The position numbers and the translations under genes are program-made. 6,083 nucleotides of DNA from Planococcus sp. (in: firmicutes) (GTDB lineage: Bacteria; Bacillota; Bacilli; Bacillales_A; Planococcaceae). Where the stretch lies: NCBI GenBank assembly GCA_030147225.1, contig JASLAI010000339.1:1-6083 (forward strand). The letters run 5' to 3'. Position 1 is the first letter of the stretch, and each line of letters opens with the position of its first letter. Below, piece by piece: positions 1 to 5,799 of the stretch. A model generated the notes under the pieces. The model searched no databases. It was not told the origin of the DNA and saw only the letters and a program-made list of their open reading frames with translations.

Positions 1-2
1 GC

Positions 3-1544
3 CGTTATTTCTCATATGATCCGCAACTGCAGTCATTTGAAGAGCGATTGAAGAAACTTCAAAGCCATTCTGTTGACCGTCAGAAGTTGGCGGGCATAAT
101 GCGTGATTATATGGCAGTTAATGGATTGTCAAATGCAGCAAAAGAAAATTTAGCGAGTTTCGAAAAAGGCGCGCCTGTGGTTGTTACAGGTCAGCAGGCC
201 GGTTTATTAACAGGTCCCTTGTATACAGTACATAAAGCAATTTCTGTTATTATACTGGCGAAACAAGCTTCAGCACAGCTGCACACAGAAGTGGTACCGG
301 TTTTTTGGATAGCCGGGGAAGACCACGATTTGGCTGAAATCAGTCATTTATTCCGCGAAGTCAATGGGCGGGTGGACAAACTGAATATCCCCCACACCGA
401 ATATGGCAAACACTCAGCTTCTTCCGCAAAGCTCAATACATCGAAAATCGCTTCTTTTCTGGAAGAGTATTTCCGCAGCCTGCCCGAGACTGAACATTCA
501 AAGGAAATCCATGACTTAGCTTTCAACCTGCTCGAGCAATCCATTTCCTTTACCGATTTTTTTGCTTCGCTTCTTCATTATTTTTTCCAGGAAGAAGGAC
601 TGCTGTATATGGATGCAGCAGATCATGAATTTCGCAAGTACGAGTCGCCGTATTTCAAACTGATGATTGAACATGCAGAAGAAATCGCAGAAACGGTGTC
701 AGCTACGGAACAGCTGCTAGTTAAAGACGGTTACAGTGCAGTAATCGGAGCAGAACAGTATGCAGCCAATCTGTTTATTACGGTAAAAGGTGAACGGCTG
801 CTGCTAGAACGCGAGGGTGACGAATTTGTAACTAATAATGGTGCAATCCGCTATACGAAAAAGGAGCTCATGAATATAGCAGAAAAGAACCCTCAACTTC
901 TGAGCAACAATGTAGTGACGCGTCCCTTGATGCAGGAAATGGTTTTTCCGGTTCTGGCTTTTGTCGGAGGACCGGGTGAAATCGCATATTGGGCCGCATT
1001 AAAAGGGGCATTTGAGCTATTTGACATGGAATTGCCGATTATCATGCCGCGCTTAAGCCTGACTCTGGTAAACCGTCAAACTCAGCGGTTGCTGGATAAG
1101 TATGAATTGGATGTCTCTGCTGTTATGAATGAACATAAAATCACACAGATGAGAAACGAATTGATGGAGTCCATCCGGGAACGGGAAGCCGAAACGATGA
1201 TCGAAGAGCTTCAAAATCAGATTGAAGCAGCTTACATCAAAATTGATCATCAGCTTTCTTCCATAAGTAAAGGCCTGAAACCGATAGTCGAAAAGAATTT
1301 GCAATTGCATATTAAACAGTTAAAGTTCCTTAAAAATAAACTTCTGGATGAAGTGATGCTTCAAAATAGCATCGAGTTCGGCCATTATGCTTTCCTTGAA
1401 AATGAGCTGCTGCCAAATGGCGGTTTTCAAGAACGTATATATAGTCCGTTCATTTACATGAACCAATATGGAACTGGACTCGTAAAAGATCTTTTGGCGC
1501 TCCCGTTGCATTATGACAAAAATCATAAAATTATTTATTTTTAA
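3..1544 (+). CDS. bshC: Bacillithiol synthase BshC (putative cysteine-adding enzyme), 5'-truncated
   Basis: BshC is the cytoplasmic enzyme thought to add cysteine to glucosaminyl-malate, the last step of bacillithiol synthesis; bacillithiol is the main low-molecular-weight thiol of many Firmicutes. The frame is open to the window edge. TTG at 48 is an internal Leu codon, because the codons before it (RYFSYDPQLQSFEER) continue the family's N-terminal region. I see 513 residues against about 539 in B. subtilis, so roughly 25 are missing upstream. Family landmarks are TGQQAGLLTGPLYT..HK (about 186-236) and PVFWIAGEDHDLAEISH (297-347) in the Rossmann-like core, GGPGEIAYWA (966-995), a Lys/Glu/Gln-rich segment (about 1137-1358) matching the dimerising coiled coil, and LPNGGFQER near the C-terminus. 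The gene ends just before a strong terminator, so it is probably transcribed separately from mraZ. Identity rests on the recognised family pattern and on its position beside mraZ. Confidence 0.95.
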   Translation, partial: RYFSYDPQLQSFEERLKKLQSHSVDRQKLAGIMRDYMAVNGLSNAAKENLASFEKGAPVVVTGQQAGLLTGPLYTVHKAISVIILAKQASAQLHTEVVPVFWIAGEDHDLAEISHLFREVNGRVDKLNIPHTEYGKHSASSAKLNTSKIASFLEEYFRSLPETEHSKEIHDLAFNLLEQSISFTDFFASLLHYFFQEEGLLYMDAADHEFRKYESPYFKLMIEHAEEIAETVSATEQLLVKDGYSAVIGAEQYAANLFITVKGERLLLEREGDEFVTNNGAIRYTKKELMNIAEKNPQLLSNNVVTRPLMQEMVFPVLAFVGGPGEIAYWAALKGAFELFDMELPIIMPRLSLTLVNRQTQRLLDKYELDVSAVMNEHKITQMRNELMESIREREAETMIEELQNQIEAAYIKIDHQLSSISKGLKPIVEKNLQLHIKQLKFLKNKLLDEVMLQNSIEFGHYAFLENELLPNGGFQERIYSPFIYMNQYGTGLVKDLLALPLHYDKNHKIIYF

Positions 1545-1549
1545 GCCTT

Positions 1550-1575
1550 AAAGCCTGCCTTCGCAGGCTTTTTTT
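1550..1575 (+). terminator. Rho-independent terminator of bshC
   Basis: A perfect 9-bp stem (AAAGCCTGC at 1550-1558 pairing with GCAGGCTTT at 1563-1571) closes a CTTC loop and runs into an unbroken T-tract (1569-1575). It begins 5 nt after the bshC stop codon. The other strand has no T-tract after the stem, so it should work only in the + direction. It separates bshC from the division operon. Confidence 0.93.
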
Positions 1576-1591
1576 ATGTCAAAATAACTTG

Positions 1592-1620
1592 TTGAGATTT
1601 TTTATTGTAACAAACATGAA
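1592..1620 (+). promoter_or_regulatory. Weak candidate sigma-A promoter for the mraZ operon
   Basis: TTGAGA (1592-1597) matches the -35 consensus at five of six positions. Seventeen bases downstream, CATGAA (1615-1620) matches only three of six -10 bases; AAATAT at 1619-1624 is an equally poor alternative. The region is AT-rich, and a promoter is expected between the bshC terminator and mraZ. A start site near 1627 would put the GTGG boxes in the 5' leader just downstream of the promoter. TACAAT at 1669-1674 is a better -10 by sequence but has no -35, and its transcript would begin on the ribosome binding site. Confidence 0.3.
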
Positions 1621-1633
1621 ATATTTCAAAAAC

Positions 1634-1680
1634 AAGTGGTGACAAGTGGGGGATTGTGGTACATTTATTACAATAAGTGG
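1634..1680 (+). promoter_or_regulatory. MraZ operator: GTGG direct repeats with 10-bp period
   Basis: AAGTGG at 1634-1639, AAGTGG at 1644-1649 and TTGTGG at 1654-1659 are exactly 10 bp apart, so their GTGG cores fall on the same helix face. A fourth AAGTGG lies at 1675-1680, 21 bp beyond the third, and runs into the mraZ ribosome binding site. MraZ is known to bind tandem direct repeats with a TGGG- or GTGG-like core and about 10-bp spacing upstream of its own gene, forming a ring-shaped oligomer in which several subunits contact successive boxes. The sequence and position fit negative autoregulation of the operon. Assignment is by pattern and location. Confidence 0.8.
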
Positions 1681-1689
1681 GGTGAAGGG
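1677..1689 (+). promoter_or_regulatory. mraZ ribosome binding site overlapping the last GTGG box
   Basis: GTGGGGTGAAGGG precedes the mraZ start. GGTGA (1681-1685) matches the tail of the AGGAGGTGA anti-16S sequence and is well placed for ATG 1691, while AAGGG (1685-1689) could also serve ATG 1697. The family N-terminus M-F-x-G favours 1691. The overlap with the last GTGG box raises the possibility that bound MraZ and translation initiation share this DNA or RNA segment. Confidence 0.65.
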
Positions 1690-1690
1690 C

Positions 1691-2122
1691 ATGTTCATGG
1701 GCGAATATCAACATAGTGTTGATGCAAAGGGACGGTTAATCATACCGGCTAAGTTTCGTGAACTATTGGGTGACAATTTTGTCATTACAAGAGGCCTAGA
1801 TCAATGCTTATTTGGCTACACGATGGACGAATGGCAGAAAATTGAAGAAAAGCTGAAAGAACTGCCGGTCACAAAAAAAGACGCTCGTGCTTTTACCCGC
1901 TTCTTTTTTTCGGGTGCTACGGAAGTGGAACTTGATAAGCAGGGACGCGTCAATATACCGACGACATTAATTTCTTATGCAAAACTTGAAAAAGAATGCA
2001 TTATTCTTGGTGTGTCCAACCGTTTTGAAATATGGGCAAAAGATTCATGGGAAAGCTATTTTGCAGCATCCGAAGATTCCTTTAATGAGATCGCGGAAAA
2101 TTTAACTGATTTTGACTTTTGA
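1691..2122 (+). CDS. mraZ: Transcriptional regulator MraZ
   Basis: MraZ is a DNA-binding protein with two SpoVT/AbrB-like half domains. It controls the dcw operon from repeats upstream of its own gene and affects cell division when overproduced. The start at 1691 gives 143 residues, the same as B. subtilis MraZ as I recall it, and the family opening [15 protein letters not shown]. An upstream GTG at 1646 lies inside the operator repeats and would add 15 non-conserved residues. The two conserved half-site motifs are [13 protein letters not shown] (residues 11-23) and [10 protein letters not shown] (81-90). Also typical are [11 protein letters not shown] (33-43), [18 protein letters not shown] (65-82) and GVSNRFEIW (107-115). 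It is the first gene of the cluster; rsmH starts 20 nt after its stop. Nothing looks damaged. Confidence 0.97.
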   Translation: MFMGEYQHSVDAKGRLIIPAKFRELLGDNFVITRGLDQCLFGYTMDEWQKIEEKLKELPVTKKDARAFTRFFFSGATEVELDKQGRVNIPTTLISYAKLEKECIILGVSNRFEIWAKDSWESYFAASEDSFNEIAENLTDFDF

Positions 2123-2130
2123 AAGTGAAC

Positions 2131-2142
2131 GGGGGAAATGGA
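2131..2142 (+). promoter_or_regulatory. Ribosome binding site fixing the TTG start of rsmH
   Basis: GGGGG (2131-2135), followed by AAATGGA, stands 7 nt before TTG at 2143. In-frame alternatives upstream, GTG 2125 and TTG 2119, would place this G-run inside the coding region and add residues absent from B. subtilis RsmH. ATG 2138 is out of frame with rsmH and meets a stop after about 17 codons. Confidence 0.75.
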
Positions 2143-3081
2143 TTGTTCAATCACACCACGGTTTTACTGCATGAAACTGTCGATGGTCTGAACATTCGCC
2201 CTGACGGCATATACGTGGATTGCACGCTGGGCGGAGCAGGACACAGCGAATATTTGGTGAAGCAATTATCTGACGAAGGTCATTTGTATTGTTTCGATCA
2301 AGACGCGACAGCACTGGCTCATGCAAGGGAAAAACTACAAGATTACTTACATAGAATTACATTTATCCATGCTAACTTTAAATTTTTAAAAGAAGAATTG
2401 GAGAAGCATGGAGTAGAAAAAGTCGATGGCATTCTATACGACCTTGGCGTTTCTTCTCCACAATTGGATACACCGGAACGGGGCTTCAGTTATCACAATG
2501 ATGCTCCTCTGGATATGCGGATGGACCAAAGTGCGGAGTTAAGCGCTTATCACGTAGTAAATGAATGGTCTTTTGAAGATTTGGTGAGAATCTTTTATCG
2601 CTATGGCGAAGAGAAATTCTCTAAGCAAATCGTTCGTAAAATTGAAGCTGCAAGAGAAAAGCATCCCATTGAAACAACCGGCCAATTGGTCGAATGCATC
2701 AAAGACGGCATTCCTGCTTTTGCCCGACGAAAGGGCGGCCACCCTGCAAAGCGTGTATTCCAAGCAATTCGAATTGCAGTCAATGACGAGCTTGGTGCTG
2801 CAGAAACTTCTCTGCAGGATGCAATTGATCTATTGGCTATCGGAGGAAGAATTAGTGTCATCACCTTCCACTCACTTGAAGACCGGCTTTGTAAAGCGAT
2901 ATTCAAAGAAGCTTCGTCACTTCCCGAGTTGCCGCCGAACTTACCGGTAATTCCAGAAGGAATGGAACCAATCTTAAAACTGATTACTCGAAAACCAATC
3001 CTGCCTTCGGAAGAAGAGCTGGCGCATAACAATCGGTCAAGATCCGCAAAACTGCGGATTGCAGAAAAAATAAACGAATAA
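2143..3081 (+). CDS. rsmH: 16S rRNA (cytosine-1402-N4)-methyltransferase RsmH (MraW)
   Basis: RsmH transfers a methyl group from S-adenosylmethionine to N4 of C1402 in 16S rRNA, in the ribosomal P-site region; RsmI adds the 2'-O-methyl at the same base. From TTG 2143 the product is 312 residues (311 in B. subtilis as I recall) and starts [16 protein letters not shown], matching the family N-terminus M-F-x-H. Class I methyltransferase motifs are present: [10 protein letters not shown] (26-35) for cofactor binding, FDQD (51-54), and [15 protein letters not shown] (95-109). Family signatures are ERGFSY (112-117), [14 protein letters not shown] (198-211), VNDEL (213-217), TFHSLEDR (241-248) and the C-terminal RSRSAKLR (298-305). 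The insert between about 120 and 200 is the family's helical substrate-binding domain. ftsL starts 12 nt after the stop, and its ribosome binding site begins within this stop codon. Confidence 0.97.
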   Translation: MFNHTTVLLHETVDGLNIRPDGIYVDCTLGGAGHSEYLVKQLSDEGHLYCFDQDATALAHAREKLQDYLHRITFIHANFKFLKEELEKHGVEKVDGILYDLGVSSPQLDTPERGFSYHNDAPLDMRMDQSAELSAYHVVNEWSFEDLVRIFYRYGEEKFSKQIVRKIEAAREKHPIETTGQLVECIKDGIPAFARRKGGHPAKRVFQAIRIAVNDELGAAETSLQDAIDLLAIGGRISVITFHSLEDRLCKAIFKEASSLPELPPNLPVIPEGMEPILKLITRKPILPSEEELAHNNRSRSAKLRIAEKINE

Positions 3082-3093
3082 GGACGTGTTCAG

Positions 3094-3453
3094 ATGGCGT
3101 TGAATGCAAGAACTGAAACCTACATCCAACAGCCGGCCGTTCCTCAAAATCCGAGTCGGCAGCCGGCAAGAAGAAAAAGTTTAATCACTAAAGGCGAGAA
3201 AATACTGTATTTATCTTTTGTAGCAGTCTGTATAATGTGCGCGTTGCTGATTCTGCAGAATCAATCAAAGATTCAGGCAGCTACTCAAGAAATTCAAACA
3301 ATTGAACAATCAGTCAATGAAACAACGAAGCAAAATACAGATTTGTCGGTACAGGTAAGCGAGCTGTCTTCATATGAGCGCATTTGGTCAAAAGCAAAAG
3401 AGCTTGGCCTTAAATTAAATGAGCAAAATGTAAAGGTAGTGCCTGGACAATGA
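3094..3453 (+). CDS. ftsL: Cell division protein FtsL
   Basis: FtsL is a small single-pass membrane protein of the divisome. With DivIC and DivIB it forms a complex that recruits and activates the septal synthase, including PBP2B. ATG 3094 follows AAGGA (3080-3084) by 9 nt and gives 119 residues, close to the 117 of B. subtilis. The N-terminal 35 residues are hydrophilic and basic (ARRKS at 25-29), a hydrophobic helix spans about 36-55, and a Gln/Glu-rich coiled-coil stretch follows (about 57-93), ending in LSSYERIWSKAKELGLKL, the family's C-terminal pattern. In B. subtilis, FtsL is short-lived and a basic cytoplasmic motif (KKRAS) has been linked to cleavage by RasP; RRKS lies at the equivalent place here, so similar turnover is plausible. 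Its stop overlaps the pbpB start by 4 nt. FtsL diverges fast, so the call leans on topology and position as well as on sequence. Confidence 0.93.
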   Translation: MALNARTETYIQQPAVPQNPSRQPARRKSLITKGEKILYLSFVAVCIMCALLILQNQSKIQAATQEIQTIEQSVNETTKQNTDLSVQVSELSSYERIWSKAKELGLKLNEQNVKVVPGQ

Positions 3454-5774
3454 AAAAAAAGTTTCGATTTCAAGGGGGAGCCTTTCTGCTGTTTTTGTTA
3501 TTTGCAGGGCTCTTTTTCCTTTTATTGACTAGAATTGTGACCATCCAAGCGACAGGAAAAGTGGAAGGACAAGAACTTGCTGCGAGAGCGGCAGCGAAGT
3601 ATAGCCAGGAAGAAGTGCTGACCGCAGAACGCGGGCGGATCATCGACCGCAATGGAGAAGTGATTGCGGAGGATACATTGACCTATAAACTGGTTGCCGT
3701 ACTTGATGAATCAGCAACTCAAAAAGCCAGTGAACCACGGCATGTAGTGGATATAGAAGAAACTGCTGAAAAATTGGCTGGTTATTTGAACATTCCGGAA
3801 GAAAACATTCTGGAAACATTAAAACAGGGTGTCGAAAAAGACCGTTATCAAGTGGAATTTGGGGTTGCTGGCCGTGAAATCAGTCATACCCAAATGCTGG
3901 AAATGAAAGAAGCCAACATTCCGGGTCTGTTATTTGTCCGGGATTTGAAGAGATTGTACCCGAATGGTGTCTTTGCGTCTCATCTGATCGGCTATGCCAT
4001 GAAAGAAGAGCTGAAAGACGGTGAAACAAAAACGACCGGAAGAATGGGGCTTGAATCCATACACAATGACGTGTTAACAGGTCAAAATGGCAAGATTGAG
4101 TTTGATACCGACAAATGGGGCTTTTTGCTGCCAAACAATGAATCCGCAGTCACTCCGGCAGTAAACGGCTCAGACGTTCAACTGACTCTGGATAAAACCC
4201 TTCAGAACTTTTTGGAAGATGCTATGTCAGGTGTTCAGGAAGAATACGATCCGACACGGATGATTGCAGTAATTGCAGATCCGAAGACCGGAGAGATCCT
4301 TGCAATGTCACAGCGCCCCACATTTAACCCAAATACCCGGGAAGGTTTATCGGAAAATTGGCTGAACGAAAGTGTCCAGTTAACGATTGAGCCTGGATCT
4401 CCTATGAAAATGTTCACACTTGCTGCTGCAATCGAAGAAGGAAAATGGGATCCGAACGCCAGCTATAACTCCGGAACTTATACACTGTTGGATAGCACCA
4501 TCGGCGACCATAACAGCGGGCGCGGATGGGGAACCATTTCGTATCTGGAAGGTTTTCAGCGTTCGTCCAATGTCTCGATGGCATATTTGCTGGAACGTCT
4601 GGGTCCGGATACCTTTATGAATTATGTAGATGCCTTTGGATTTGGTGAACAGACAGGCATTGATTTGCCGAAAGAGGCATCAGGTAAAATACTTGATCAA
4701 TACCCCATCAATAAACTAACAACGGCTTATGGACAGGGATCGACCGTTACCCCAATTCAAATGATTCAAGCAGCCACCGCCATAGCCAATGGCGGTGTCA
4801 TGATGAAGCCTTATGTCATTGATCAAATTAAAAATGCCGATACCGGTAAAGTTGCGGTAAAAAGTGAACCTGAAGAAGCTGGTCACCCTATTTCAGCAGA
4901 AACAGCTGAAAAGGTTAAAGAAGTACTGGCTTCAACCGTCACTTCTGAAGTTGGTTCTGCCAGAGGATTCGCCCTTCAAGACTATACAACAGCTGGAAAA
5001 ACAGGTACTGCACAAGTTCCAAAAGAAGGCGGCGGCTACCTGAAGGGAAGAAACAATTACTTGTTCTCCTTCCTTGGAATGGCTCCAGCAGACGATCCGG
5101 AACTTTTGATTTATATTGGCGTCCAGCAGCCTAATTTGCCGGCGGATGAATACGGCTCAGTACCGGTAGCAAAAATCTTTACTTCAGTTATGGAAAACAG
5201 TTTAAAGTATTTGAACATTGAACCTGAAAATATGGCGGTTGCAACGACCATGCCGGTGGAAGATTATACGGGCAGAACGGCAACTGAAAGCTCTGAAGCA
5301 ATGATAGGATTAGGTCTTGAAGCGGTAATCGCAGGGGAAGGCGGAGAAGTGATTTCCCAGTATCCTGCACCAGGTGATACGGTGATTGAAGGTGGACGCG
5401 TCTTCTTGAAGACTTCAGGAGATACCACATTGCCTGATTTTACAGGTTGGTCTAAGCGTGAGCTGCTCGCCTATCAATCTTTAAGCGACTTAGCACTTGA
5501 AATTGCTGGGCAAGGATACGTCTTGACGCAAAGTGTTGACGAGGGTGAAGTGGTGGCGAATAATGTGCCTGTAGTAATCGAGCTCCACCCACCTGAAATC
5601 TATTACCCTGCACAAGCAGAAACAGAAGAACAAGAGCAACAAGAACAGATTGAGCAAGGAGCTTTGGAAGATACCGTTCCAGAAACCGGTGCTGAAGAAA
5701 CAGAGCTTGAAATACAAACAGAAACAGAAGCAGAAATACAAACAGAAACACAAACAGATGAAACAACTGACTAA
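3450..5774 (+). CDS. pbpB: Septal transpeptidase PBP2B (class B penicillin-binding protein) with PASTA domains
   Basis: This is the division-specific D,D-transpeptidase that cross-links septal peptidoglycan beside the FtsW polymerase. It is a membrane-anchored protein with its bulk outside the cell. In order: a basic N-terminus, one transmembrane helix (about 9-30), the dimerisation region with AERGRIIDRNGEVIAEDT (59-76) and RDLKRLYPNGVFASHLIGY (164-182), and the transpeptidase domain (about 268-580). The active-site motifs are EPGSPMK (314-320, nucleophile Ser317, Lys320), SSN (372-374) and KTGT (517-520). Two PASTA-like domains follow (about 598-655 and 656-713), then a 60-residue Glu/Gln/Thr tail. 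At 774 residues it is about 58 longer than B. subtilis PBP2B, and the tail accounts for this. The start overlaps the ftsL stop (ATGA), and no good ribosome binding site lies close by, suggesting coupled translation. SpoVD is unlikely: it has a single PASTA domain and does not sit directly after ftsL. Confidence 0.96.
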   Translation: MKKKFRFQGGAFLLFLLFAGLFFLLLTRIVTIQATGKVEGQELAARAAAKYSQEEVLTAERGRIIDRNGEVIAEDTLTYKLVAVLDESATQKASEPRHVVDIEETAEKLAGYLNIPEENILETLKQGVEKDRYQVEFGVAGREISHTQMLEMKEANIPGLLFVRDLKRLYPNGVFASHLIGYAMKEELKDGETKTTGRMGLESIHNDVLTGQNGKIEFDTDKWGFLLPNNESAVTPAVNGSDVQLTLDKTLQNFLEDAMSGVQEEYDPTRMIAVIADPKTGEILAMSQRPTFNPNTREGLSENWLNESVQLTIEPGSPMKMFTLAAAIEEGKWDPNASYNSGTYTLLDSTIGDHNSGRGWGTISYLEGFQRSSNVSMAYLLERLGPDTFMNYVDAFGFGEQTGIDLPKEASGKILDQYPINKLTTAYGQGSTVTPIQMIQAATAIANGGVMMKPYVIDQIKNADTGKVAVKSEPEEAGHPISAETAEKVKEVLASTVTSEVGSARGFALQDYTTAGKTGTAQVPKEGGGYLKGRNNYLFSFLGMAPADDPELLIYIGVQQPNLPADEYGSVPVAKIFTSVMENSLKYLNIEPENMAVATTMPVEDYTGRTATESSEAMIGLGLEAVIAGEGGEVISQYPAPGDTVIEGGRVFLKTSGDTTLPDFTGWSKRELLAYQSLSDLALEIAGQGYVLTQSVDEGEVVANNVPVVIELHPPEIYYPAQAETEEQEQQEQIEQGALEDTVPETGAEETELEIQTETEAEIQTETQTDETTD
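5709..5750 (+). repeat. Short direct repeat in the pbpB 3' end
   Basis: The 18-nt unit GAAATACAAACAGAAACA occurs at 5709-5726 and, identical at every base, at 5733-5750, separated by GAAGCA (24-nt period). It encodes EIQTET twice with EA between them (residues 754-767 of PBP2B). The flanks hold further GAAACA- and CAAACA-like hexamers, so the whole stretch is low in complexity. Both the unit and the period are multiples of three, so gain or loss of a copy would keep the frame. Confidence 0.9.
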
Positions 5775-5799
5775 TCTCGTGTTTAAAGGAGCTCTCTAA

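Noticed and set aside
48..50. TTG as the start of bshC
   Set aside because: The frame is open to the window edge, and the residues before it fit the BshC N-terminal region; the gene is cut by the window instead.
1669..1674. TACAAT as the -10 element of the mraZ promoter
   Set aside because: No -35 at usual spacing (the region is GTGGGG), and transcription would start at the ribosome binding site, leaving no usable leader.
1646..1690. GTG at 1646 as the mraZ start
   Set aside because: It lies inside the operator repeats, lacks a sensible ribosome binding site and adds residues absent from the family; ATG 1691 gives the conserved MFMGEYQH opening.
2764..2777. 14-bp perfect palindrome GCAATTCGAATTGC
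   Set aside because: It sits in the conserved QAIRIAV codons of rsmH; a single palindrome of this size in coding sequence is not evidence of a binding site.
2603..2950. 115-codon open frame on the + strand inside rsmH in another frame
   Set aside because: It overlaps a confident, intact CDS throughout, and the translation is not a recognisable protein.
2601..3032. 143-codon open frame on the minus strand within rsmH
   Set aside because: It is the antisense shadow of a clearly conserved gene; its translation shows no recognisable domain and no start context.
4775..4797. Perfect 9-bp hairpin CACCGCCAT / ATGGCGGTG with a 5-nt loop
   Set aside because: It falls in the conserved ATAIANGGV segment of the transpeptidase domain and has no T-tract; the codons explain it, so I do not call a terminator or regulatory element.
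5452..5766. Two minus-strand open frames rich in Phe, Leu and Cys
   Set aside because: The Phe/Leu/Cys bias is the antisense reading of the GAA/CAA/ACA-rich repeat tail of pbpB; not a membrane protein gene.
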